The notes beneath the pieces were generated by a model. It had not been told where the DNA came from and did not search any database. It saw only the letters and a program-made list of their open reading frames with translations. A DNA stretch of 5,241 nt, from assembly GCA_021828225.1 (NCBI GenBank), contig JAKASH010000290.1, positions 1 through 5,241 on the forward strand, given 5' to 3'. Positions 1 through 5,241 of the stretch are shown here, piece by piece. This stretch comes from Acidobacteriota bacterium. GTDB taxonomy: Bacteria > Acidobacteriota > Terriglobia > UBA7540. The translations under genes were made by a program, and so were the position numbers. Within the stretch, counting starts at the first letter, position 1. The number at the start of each line of letters is the position of its first letter.

Positions 1-1650
1 TCTGAGGCCCGTGCGCTCAAGACCTTGCGCGGAATGGTCAAGCGTGACTGGAATCATCCTTCGATTGTCATTGTCAGCATCGCCAATGAGAGCTGGGGCT
101 TGAAACTTACGAAGGCTGAGGATCGCTCATGGCTGAAAAGCGCTTACCGTCAGGCCAAAAAGTGGGTTCCGGGATGGTTGGTCGATGATAACAGCGCCTG
201 CTGCACCAATTTTCACCTGGACACCGATCTTGCGGATTTTCACCAGTATGACTCCATACCCGATCATGCGGCTGACTTCGATCGCTTCGTAGGCGACCTG
301 GCGACGCGCCCGAGCTGGCTCTTCAGTCCGTATGGCGATGCTGAACCCAAGGGAAACGAACCTCTGGTTCTTTCAGAATTCGGCAACTGGGGTTTGCCGT
401 TTGTCCCAGAGAAGAAGCCGTGGTGGTTTGACAGAGGTTTTCACGGAAGAAAGATAACGATTCCGGGAGGCCTTGGGAAGCGTTTCGAAGAGTATCAGTA
501 CAACACTCTCTTCCCGGACCTGCATGCCCTGGAGGCGGCAACCCAGACGCACCAATTTGACTCCTTAAAATTCGAAATCGCGAGTTTGCGGATGCACCCC
601 GCCATTCAGGGTTACGTCATCACGGAACTGACCGACGTGATGTGGGAATCCAACGGCTTGATGGACATGTGGCGCCATCCCAAGAACTTCTCTACCAAAC
701 TCGCCGCCCTCCAGCAGAATGATGTCGTGTTGGTTCGCCCTCTAAAGCACAACTATTTTGACCATTCCAAGGCTGAGGCCAGGGTTTACCTGTCGCATTA
801 CAGCGAGCAGAACTTAAGCGGCGCACAAGTCAACTGGAGGGTGGAGGGAACTTTACTTAAAGGAAGTTTTCCGCTTCCAGATGTGCCGGTCGGCTCCGCC
901 GCGAAAGTGGGGACCATCAGCTTTACCGTGCCGCCTTCGTCTGCGCCTTCGCGAAATATCCTGAGCGTCCAGGTTGCCGTCGGCGACACCGTCATTGCCA
1001 AGAATTCGGTTGATCTCTACTTTTATCCGCACGAGGTGCCTGCGCTTCCGCCTCCAATTGAATTTCAGGACCCCAGAGGCAGCTTGCGCGAGCTTGAGAC
1101 AGAAATGCGCCAGCGAGATTACTTTGTAACAACCAGCGCCCAGGCACAGCCGGTGCTGATTACTCCCGTATTTGATGACGTTGTGAAGAAAGCTCTCGAA
1201 TCCGGAAGCAATGTGATCCTGCTGGCCGATGGGACGATGCCCCTTACGCCGGACCTCAAGGTTGTGTCACGCTCGGAAGACGATCTCAGCGGAAACTGGA
1301 TTTCCAATTTTGCATGGATCCGAAAGGACGAATCGCCCTTCAAGAAAATCGGGTTTGAAACTCTTACGGGTTTCGAAACGGAGGCCTCGACTCCTGAAGC
1401 TGTGGTCGTTGGCGTACCACCGCAAGATTTTCAGGACGTCCTGGCGGGCGAATTCTATGGCTGGATTCATTCCAACGTGGGAACGCTGGTCCAGGCGCGC
1501 TACGGCAAGGGCAGGCTGTTAATCTGCACGTTCTCGCTGAATACCACCTATGGCACAGACCCCTATGCCACCTATCTCCTGGACGACCTGGTGAACTACG
1601 CCGTGTCGAATTTTTCTCCGAAGCTTGACATCACTCCGCACGCCCCCTGA
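1..1650 (+). CDS. Glycoside hydrolase family 2, C-terminal part (5' truncated by window edge)
   Basis: The frame is open from base 1, so the start and the usual N-terminal sugar-binding and first Ig-like domains lie upstream; 549 codons remain before TGA. Numbering from the first codon, residues 1 to about 230 are the second half of a GH2 TIM barrel. SIANESWG carries the acid/base Glu (bases 88-90), and VLSEFGNWG carries the probable nucleophile Glu (bases 376-378). The barrel ends with GYVITELTDVMWESNGL, a typical GH2 strand. Residues ~240-350 look like a beta-sandwich. Residues ~360-540 look like a class I glutamine-amidotransferase/ThuA-like fold: PVLITPVFDD, then SNVILLADG, and YGKGRLLICTFSL near the end. 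Such a tail is known in some large GH2 enzymes. The family retains configuration and cleaves beta-linked galactose, glucuronic acid, mannose or related sugars. The substrate cannot be read here. The NE-S-W context is nearer beta-glucuronidase/galactosidase than mannosidase. Family assignment is firm; specificity is unknown. Confidence 0.93.
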   Translation, partial: SEARALKTLRGMVKRDWNHPSIVIVSIANESWGLKLTKAEDRSWLKSAYRQAKKWVPGWLVDDNSACCTNFHLDTDLADFHQYDSIPDHAADFDRFVGDLATRPSWLFSPYGDAEPKGNEPLVLSEFGNWGLPFVPEKKPWWFDRGFHGRKITIPGGLGKRFEEYQYNTLFPDLHALEAATQTHQFDSLKFEIASLRMHPAIQGYVITELTDVMWESNGLMDMWRHPKNFSTKLAALQQNDVVLVRPLKHNYFDHSKAEARVYLSHYSEQNLSGAQVNWRVEGTLLKGSFPLPDVPVGSAAKVGTISFTVPPSSAPSRNILSVQVAVGDTVIAKNSVDLYFYPHEVPALPPPIEFQDPRGSLRELETEMRQRDYFVTTSAQAQPVLITPVFDDVVKKALESGSNVILLADGTMPLTPDLKVVSRSEDDLSGNWISNFAWIRKDESPFKKIGFETLTGFETEASTPEAVVVGVPPQDFQDVLAGEFYGWIHSNVGTLVQARYGKGRLLICTFSLNTTYGTDPYATYLLDDLVNYAVSNFSPKLDITPHAP

Positions 1651-3907
1651 AGGAATGCGGAGCGATTGATCTCCTTCGTGCATTTGGGGGATGGCTTGAA
1701 CACTCGGCAAAATCTGGCCGGCCTATCATCAACTGACGATAGACGGTGCCATCGGCGAGAACAGCTTTGACATAGACCCGGGTTCCCGGGAAAGGAATGG
1801 ATTCCACAAATTCCTGTGGATCGCGGTAGGAGCGTTGGCTGAGCCATTCGTCCACGCGCGTGGGCCCGGCATTATAGGCAGCCAATGCTTCCGCCGCGTT
1901 TCCATGGTAGCGGGTCAAAAGCTCGCGAAGGAATGCGCATCCAAAGCGCACATTGTAAACAGGCGCGTAGAGCCTTTGAGCTACAACGCGCTGGTAGTTC
2001 CGGGAACGGGTGACGGATGATGCAAGAATCTGCATCAGTCCTCGGGCGTCGGATGGAGAAGTCGCACGCGGGTTGAATCCCGATTCCTGCCGGATCAGTC
2101 CCATCACCAGATAGGGGTCAAGATGGTTTCGAACGGCGTAGCTCCTTATCAGCTCCGTAAAAGACCTGGGATAAAGCAGTTCCCAGATTTCGCGGGGGAA
2201 CTCGGAAAATTGTTGTGAGTAGTAATCCGGTGCGATCTTTCTTGCGATGTGGATGGCGCGATCGGTCCGCCCCTGCTCGGCTTCAAACCGGCTGAGGGCA
2301 AGAATTACCTCAGGGGAGTCGGGTTGTTGCGCAAGACGAGCCTGAAGATCCTGCGTGGCGAGATGGTCAAGTTGAAGGGCTTTGAGTGTTTCAAAAGGAA
2401 CCAGGCCCTCAGGGGTGGTTAACGGCAGGCAAGGCGCAATGTCAGGCGGATCGATCGCCGGAATTTTGCTTGCCAGGGCTGCAACCGAAAAGCCCGAGCT
2501 GGCCCCGATGGCGCTGCCTTCCTGGACGTGCTCCCGCCTCATCAGGGCGAGGCGGTGGTCAGCCTCCAGGGCGAAATAGTGGTGCAGAAAGCGCTTCCTC
2601 AGGAGTTCGTACAAGGCGCGGGCCTTGGCAGGTTGCTGGCTCTCTTCCAGTCGCCCCAGAAAGTAGAGTGCCGCTGGGACATGGGGAGAATCCGGATATT
2701 TCTCGATTAGTTTGACCAGAAGTGGCTGCGCCTGATCCGGTTTCCCGCTGAGATACGTGATCCAGGCGAGTCGCCAGCTTGCTTCCGAGCCCTGCGGGGT
2801 TTGGGGGAACACCTCTTGAAGGGTGCGATAATACAGAGGCGCAATATCCCATTCCCCCTTGCTCATAAAATAATTTGCCGCCCTTAAGAGAGCCACGGCA
2901 TGCCAGTGCGACTCAAAGTGGCCCGCTCGAAGCTTATTGAGGGTCTTTGCAATGTGAGTATCATCGTCCGTCCGGGCGTAGGCGTCCACCAGAGTTGCCA
3001 GGCGCTCCGCGTCGAGTTCCGAAGTTGGAGCTACGCTGTGCACGAGAGTGTCGATGGCATCGTCAGCCCGGCCAAGGCGGATCAGGCACTTTGCCCGGCC
3101 CAGGTTCCATCGCCAGGCCCAGGTGCTGTTACTCCGCTTGCTGAGCAGTTGCTCGTATCCTTTGAGGGCCTGGGTGTAATGGAAGGTCGTGTAAAGCTTT
3201 TCGACACGCGCCGTGGCGATTTCATCAGAAACCGGGGGAAAGCTCACGCCGAGCTGAAGCTTCAATTTGTCCAGGGCATTCCCTGCTACCTGGGCTTGAG
3301 GCGTGGTGGGAAAGGCGTAATAGATGTCCTGGTAGATGAGAGCCGCCTGCTGAAGCTGTCCATTGTCAACGTAAGCCTGCGCCAGTAGCAAGGCCAGAGA
3401 AGGCCGTTCGCGCACCTCAGGCACGCTCAGGAGGACATGGAGGGCCTTTTGCGACTGGCCGGTTTGAAGGTATCCCCATGCCAGCAACTCGATGGCGGCG
3501 TAATGCTCCATGCTGTAGGGAAAGCGCGTGGTGAAATTGTCCAGGATATCTGCGACGCGTTCGGGATGCCCTCCCCTGTAAGCCGCAGACGCGCAGTAAT
3601 ACTCTGCCAGGTCGTCCAGGGGGGAATCGGGAGACGAAGCCCTGGCCAGATCGGTTTCTGCGGTGGCGTAATCTCCGGATTGGTATTCGCGATATCCGAG
3701 AACGAAATAGGCAAGCGCCCGTTCGCCCGGAGCCTTGCGGGACGCCGCATAACGCCGCAGTTCAGGCCATGCGCGCCGAGACTTGGCTCTTGCCGCCAGG
3801 CGAACCAGGACAGGAGAAAGCTTCTGCTGGCTGACGACCGGCGTTCGCGCAGCGGACGCCAACGGGAAGAAGAGAGCGCTAATGAGTAAAGTGCAGAGAA
3901 ATTTCAC
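1631..3907 (-). CDS. slt: Exported Slt70-like lytic murein transglycosylase with TPR-like superhelix
   Basis: This is a complete gene of 758 codons that starts at GTG (3905-3907), the only plausible start after an in-frame stop at 3947-3949. Residues 1-19 are a Sec signal peptide (KF, hydrophobic LLISALFF, cleavage after ASA), so the enzyme should act in the periplasm. It has no lipobox. Residues ~60-425 are helical TPR-like repeats (for example ~63-90, 170-205, 264-292, 374-405), matching the superhelical scaffold of Slt70-type enzymes. The SLT catalytic domain spans ~590-720. It has the catalytic Glu608 in RQESGFNPRATSPSDARGLM (bases 2084-2086), AYNAG at 677-681, and IPFPGTRVYVKAVL near the end. 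The family cleaves MurNAc-GlcNAc bonds and leaves 1,6-anhydro-muropeptides. It is somewhat longer than E. coli Slt70. GLMQILAS replaces the more usual GLMQLMP. No clear Shine-Dalgarno precedes the GTG, and the upstream ORF ends in a GTGA overlap. The 3' end overlaps the GH2 gene. Confidence 0.93.
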   Translation of the reverse strand: MKFLCTLLISALFFPLASAARTPVVSQQKLSPVLVRLAARAKSRRAWPELRRYAASRKAPGERALAYFVLGYREYQSGDYATAETDLARASSPDSPLDDLAEYYCASAAYRGGHPERVADILDNFTTRFPYSMEHYAAIELLAWGYLQTGQSQKALHVLLSVPEVRERPSLALLLAQAYVDNGQLQQAALIYQDIYYAFPTTPQAQVAGNALDKLKLQLGVSFPPVSDEIATARVEKLYTTFHYTQALKGYEQLLSKRSNSTWAWRWNLGRAKCLIRLGRADDAIDTLVHSVAPTSELDAERLATLVDAYARTDDDTHIAKTLNKLRAGHFESHWHAVALLRAANYFMSKGEWDIAPLYYRTLQEVFPQTPQGSEASWRLAWITYLSGKPDQAQPLLVKLIEKYPDSPHVPAALYFLGRLEESQQPAKARALYELLRKRFLHHYFALEADHRLALMRREHVQEGSAIGASSGFSVAALASKIPAIDPPDIAPCLPLTTPEGLVPFETLKALQLDHLATQDLQARLAQQPDSPEVILALSRFEAEQGRTDRAIHIARKIAPDYYSQQFSEFPREIWELLYPRSFTELIRSYAVRNHLDPYLVMGLIRQESGFNPRATSPSDARGLMQILASSVTRSRNYQRVVAQRLYAPVYNVRFGCAFLRELLTRYHGNAAEALAAYNAGPTRVDEWLSQRSYRDPQEFVESIPFPGTRVYVKAVLADGTVYRQLMIGRPDFAECSSHPPNARRRSIAPHSFRGRAE

Positions 3908-4338
3908 ACTGAGGGGCCCGGATACCCAGAACCGAGGAGCCTTAGATCATCTTCAGCCAGCGTCCTCACTCGTTCTTCGTGAAAGTAATCATCTTGCTTT
4001 GCCACCCTTTCAGCAAAGCACTTCTTGAAAACCTGGCGACTTCGAGCGGCCCCATTCTCGAGGCGCTCGCAGAGATCATTATTCTCGCGTCTTTCATGAC
4101 GATTGTTGTGGTGTTTGATTTCAGAGACCGGCAGCTTTGAAAACCGCATGGCGCCGCCATGAACCTTCTCAACCTGCTCAGCTCGCTGGCTTAACGCCCC
4201 GCTGAACGGCTCGCGAACCCGGCGGGTTCCTTCAGATCTTACGTTCGACTGTGTGGTCACCAACTGCGAAAACCTCGGCGTTGCTTCCCCTCGCGTCTCT
4301 TTTATCGTACCGCCAAAGCCGAACATGTCAACAGGCAT
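3904..4338 (-). CDS. Doubtful hypothetical ORF upstream of slt (144 aa)
   Basis: An ATG-started frame of 144 codons whose TGA overlaps the GTG of slt (GTGA), the arrangement seen in translationally coupled operons. The product would be hydrophilic and highly charged, with a basic, Asn/His-rich middle (IKHHNNRHERRENN) and an acidic, probably helical C-terminal third (AERVAKQDDYFHEERVRTLA). I recognise no domain, signal peptide or membrane segment. In favour of coding: first codon positions are fairly G-rich, the overlap is neat, and a leftward promoter-like sequence lies just upstream. Against: there is no good ribosome binding site (only GCAGAG beside the ATG), Gly and Arg content is high, and the same bases form several perfect hairpins. 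It could instead be the untranslated leader of slt. I hold it as a possible gene only. Confidence 0.3.
   Translation of the reverse strand: MPVDMFGFGGTIKETRGEATPRFSQLVTTQSNVRSEGTRRVREPFSGALSQRAEQVEKVHGGAMRFSKLPVSEIKHHNNRHERRENNDLCERLENGAARSRQVFKKCFAERVAKQDDYFHEERVRTLAEDDLRLLGSGYPGPSV
3995..4229. repeat. Group of perfect short inverted repeats in the slt-ssrA intergenic region
   Basis: Four perfect dyads occur in 235 bp: TGCTTTG/CAAAGCA (3995-4001 with 4014-4020), CGAGCG/CGCTCG (4043-4048 with 4064-4069), CATGGC/GCCATG (4147-4152 with 4156-4161, 3-base loop) and GAACCC/GGGTTC (4215-4220 with 4224-4229, 3-base loop). None has a T tract on either strand, so they are not ordinary terminators. 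They could fold in the leader of a leftward slt transcript, or be chance in this base composition. Confidence 0.45.
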
Positions 4339-4355
4339 CTCTGCTTTGGAGGCGA

Positions 4356-4384
4356 ATTATCAGAAATCTGTCACTCTGCTTGAA
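4356..4384 (-). promoter_or_regulatory. Candidate leftward sigma-70 promoter for slt (and the upstream ORF)
   Basis: Read on the minus strand, TTCAAG (4379-4384) is followed after 17 bp by GATAAT (4356-4361). The -10 box matches the consensus at 5 of 6 positions and the -35 box at 3 of 6. Transcription would begin near 4349, about 11 bases before the ATG of the 144-codon ORF and about 440 bases before the slt GTG. It is divergent from the ssrA promoter about 35 bp away. The weak -35 box makes this tentative. Confidence 0.35.
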
Positions 4385-4417
4385 TTCTTGTCTTCAACCC
4401 CAATGGCGCCCGTCTTG

Positions 4418-4446
4418 TTGACACGCTGTGCAACGCAGCCCATACT
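4418..4446 (+). promoter_or_regulatory. ssrA promoter, sigma-70 type
   Basis: A perfect -35 box TTGACA (4418-4423) is separated by exactly 17 bp from CATACT (4441-4446), which matches TATAAT at 4 of 6 positions. The mature tmRNA 5' end at 4456 lies 9 bases beyond the -10 box, so the primary transcript may start at or just before the mature end and need little RNase P trimming. A consensus -35 suits a constitutively and strongly expressed stable RNA. Confidence 0.75.
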
Positions 4447-4455
4447 TAATGACGA

Positions 4456-4825
4456 GGGGGCGTTCCGGATTCGACGGAAGCTCTCGCGTTCGAAAGGCAC
4501 GTCGGGGGTCCACACCACCCGTGATCGGAGTGGAAAAAACACAACTGCCAACAACACGCAGTTTGCATACGCTGCCTAACCAAGGCTAGCGCGTCTCCTC
4601 TGTCAAGCCCGCGGGGCGGAGAGAGGCGTCATCGAGCGGGCTGGCTTGGAACCTGCCGCCTGAGGGTTTCAGGTGAGATCCGGGCAACCGGATCAGGCTA
4701 GCCGGCGGTTCGTTCTTGCTCGTTCCAGAGGGTCGCTGGTGAAATCAGTAGCGAACGCGATAAGCGTGTAGGCTTTCGAGCGTCAGGCTTTTCGGACGGG
4801 GGTTCGACTCCCCCCGCCTCCACCA
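4456..4825 (+). ncRNA. ssrA: Transfer-messenger RNA (tmRNA), one-piece
   Basis: This 370-nt RNA rescues stalled ribosomes. It is charged with alanine, enters the A site with SmpB, and supplies a short reading frame that tags the nascent protein for proteolysis. Both ends match the family. The 5' GGGGGCG (4456-4462) pairs with CGCCTCC (4815-4821), followed by A and an encoded CCA. The conserved TTCCGGATTCGACGG D-like region follows the 5' strand. The T arm has stem GGGGG (4798-4802) with CCCCC (4810-4814) around loop TTCGACT. A 10-bp P2 helix joins 4487-4496 to 4773-4782. PK1 can be drawn as 4506-4509 with 4517-4520 and 4510-4513 with 4530-4533. PK2 can be drawn as 4592-4601 with 4620-4628 (one bulged C) and 4606-4612 with 4636-4642. 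A GCAA-capped hairpin lies at 4677-4694. The gene is not permuted or split. The 3' end of ssrA is a common integration site, but I see no integrase or repeated att here. Confidence 0.97.
4547..4579 (+). other. tmRNA tag reading frame (ANNTQFAYAA, stop TAA)
   Basis: Ten codons from the probable resume codon GCC (4547-4549) to TAA (4577-4579) encode ANNTQFAYAA. Adding the alanine carried by tmRNA itself, the peptide put on stalled proteins would be AANNTQFAYAA. The resume codon follows an A-rich single-stranded stretch just after PK1 and has A at position -4, as in the E. coli resume signal. The end is YAA rather than the LAA of E. coli, keeping the small C-terminal Ala-Ala that ClpXP-type proteases read. 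The exact resume codon is inferred by analogy. Confidence 0.88.
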
Positions 4826-4828
4826 AAT

Positions 4829-4865
4829 AAGCCGCCTATTATCAAGGAGATAAAGGCTAGGCTTT
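4829..4865 (+). terminator. Possible intrinsic terminator of ssrA
   Basis: Four bases after the CCA of tmRNA begins an interrupted hairpin. AAGCC pairs with GGCTT, CCT with AGG, and TATC with GATA around an AAGGA loop, giving 12 pairs broken by small internal loops. The following bases (TGTTCGTG) form only a weak U tract, so termination could be inefficient or assisted. Its position directly behind a stable RNA gene is the main support. Confidence 0.4.
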
Positions 4866-5000
4866 GTTCGTGTGCACCTGACGTGTGGCAACGGCTGTAA
4901 CTTCCACAAATACTTGCCTTTATTAGCCCTCTATATTTGTGCATTCTGCATCTCCTGCGTTATCCGCTCCTGTAGTTTTTAGCGGAGTTCCAAAATCGGA

Positions 5001-5017
5001 GGTCACAATTTGTGATC
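5001..5017. promoter_or_regulatory. Operator-like dyad with core TCACAATTTGTGA
   Basis: The core arms TCACA (5003-5007) and TGTGA (5011-5015) are perfectly complementary around ATT. One further Watson-Crick pair and one G-T pair extend the symmetry to 5001-5017. Arms of this kind resemble half-sites of CRP/FNR-family or other helix-turn-helix regulators, though the arm order and spacing differ from the E. coli CRP site (TGTGA-N6-TCACA). No promoter or gene start is visible beside it, so it may equally be an RNA hairpin within the surrounding dyad cluster. Confidence 0.3.
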
Positions 5018-5040
5018 TTCAATCCGACAACCAACCTAAG

Positions 5041-5096
5041 GTAGAGTCTCCCGCCTTTGGAAACTCTACGGCTTGCCTCGAAAAAAAGCGGCAAGC
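5041..5096. repeat. Two tandem perfect 7-bp hairpins
   Basis: GTAGAGT (5041-5047) pairs with ACTCTAC (5063-5069). One base later GCTTGCC (5071-5077) pairs with GGCAAGC (5090-5096), whose loop holds seven A residues. Both stems are perfect and nearly abut, which suggests a folded RNA or protein-binding DNA. On neither strand does a T tract follow, so a standard intrinsic terminator is unlikely. Confidence 0.5.
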
Positions 5097-5241
5097 TTCG
5101 AAGAGATTATAGCGTTCGCTGTCCAAAAGCTGCGGCAGTTGCCGTTTCGCACGAAAGAACCGCAGGGCCGGAGAGCGCTACAAACCCGATGCCCATCGAC
5201 GCAGCGAAGAACACGGCTCGTGCGTTGACGAAGCGTCGAGA

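Larger units (their letters stand above)
4866..5241. other. Stretch without a convincing gene, holding a cluster of inverted repeats
   Basis: No frame here has a start with a ribosome binding site, a recognisable motif or adequate length. From 5113 to the window end at least three frames on the two strands are open, so openness is not diagnostic. What stands out is a run of dyads: TCCGCT/AGCGGA (4963-4986), TCGGA...TCCGA enclosing TCACAATTTGTGA (4996-5027), GTAGAGT/ACTCTAC (5041-5069), GCTTGCC/GGCAAGC (5071-5096), CGGCA/TGCCG (5133-5144), TTTCG/CGAAA (5145-5156), CGATG/CATCG (5187-5198) and TCGACGC/GCGTCGA (5196-5239). A downstream gene may begin beyond the window. Confidence 0.5.

Noticed and set aside
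2900..3889. Long plus-strand frames of 162 and 150 codons opposite the transglycosylase gene
   Set aside because: They lie wholly antisense to a gene with clear domain motifs, have no recognisable protein features, and are explained by codon bias on the other strand.
4253..4579. 108-codon plus-strand frame ending at the tmRNA tag stop
   Set aside because: It runs through the ssrA promoter and 5' part of tmRNA. Only its last ten codons are translated, as the tag, after the ribosome switches template.
5071..5096. Hairpin with an A-rich loop as a bidirectional terminator
   Set aside because: The A/T run is inside the loop rather than after the stem, so neither strand gives the required U tract at the 3' end.
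5106..5111. Perfect TATAAT on the minus strand
   Set aside because: At 16-18 bp spacing no -35-like hexamer is present (the bases there read about CGCAGC), and no gene start follows downstream.
5107..5241. 44-codon minus-strand frame open to the window edge, with a hydrophobic stretch resembling a signal peptide
   Set aside because: It ends at a stop after only 44 codons, lacks homology cues, and at least two plus-strand frames are open over the same bases. It could be the end of a gene entering from the right, but nothing supports it.
4826..5241. Genomic island inserted at the 3' end of ssrA
   Set aside because: The tmRNA 3' end is intact, but no direct repeat of it, no integrase and no phage-like gene is visible in the available flank.

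Overview
The window looks like chromosome of a mesophilic, moderately GC-rich Gram-negative bacterium, most likely an acidobacterium from soil or a similar habitat. This rests on three things. The tmRNA tag (ANNTQFAYAA) resembles acidobacterial tags as I recall them. A large family 2 glycoside hydrolase is present, as is common in those genomes. A TPR-rich periplasmic lytic transglycosylase is also present. The phylum assignment is an inference from memory, not from a search.

Layout. Positions 1-1650 (+) hold the C-terminal 549 codons of a GH2 glycoside hydrolase whose N-terminal sugar-binding domain lies outside the window. Both catalytic glutamates are visible. It converges on, and overlaps by 20 bp, a complete leftward gene at 1631-3907 for an exported Slt70-like lytic murein transglycosylase. 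About 510 bp follow between the transglycosylase start and the ssrA promoter. They hold a doubtful 144-codon leftward ORF that ends in a GTGA overlap with the slt start, several perfect short hairpins, and a plausible leftward promoter. Divergently, a strong sigma-70-type promoter (TTGACA, 17 bp, CATACT) drives a complete one-piece tmRNA gene (ssrA, 4456-4825). Its acceptor stem, T arm, long P2 helix, at least two pseudoknots and tag ORF can all be traced. A possible terminator follows at 4829-4865. The last ~375 bp have no convincing gene but contain an unusual run of short perfect inverted repeats.

The genes do not form one pathway. The hydrolase degrades glycans, the transglycosylase remodels peptidoglycan, and the tmRNA rescues stalled ribosomes. 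The slt/ssrA pair is divergent from a shared intergenic region. I see no mobile element, CRISPR array, phage gene or defence cassette. The window is essentially ordinary housekeeping sequence. The parts most worth a second look are the structured stretches on either side of ssrA and the slt start overlap.
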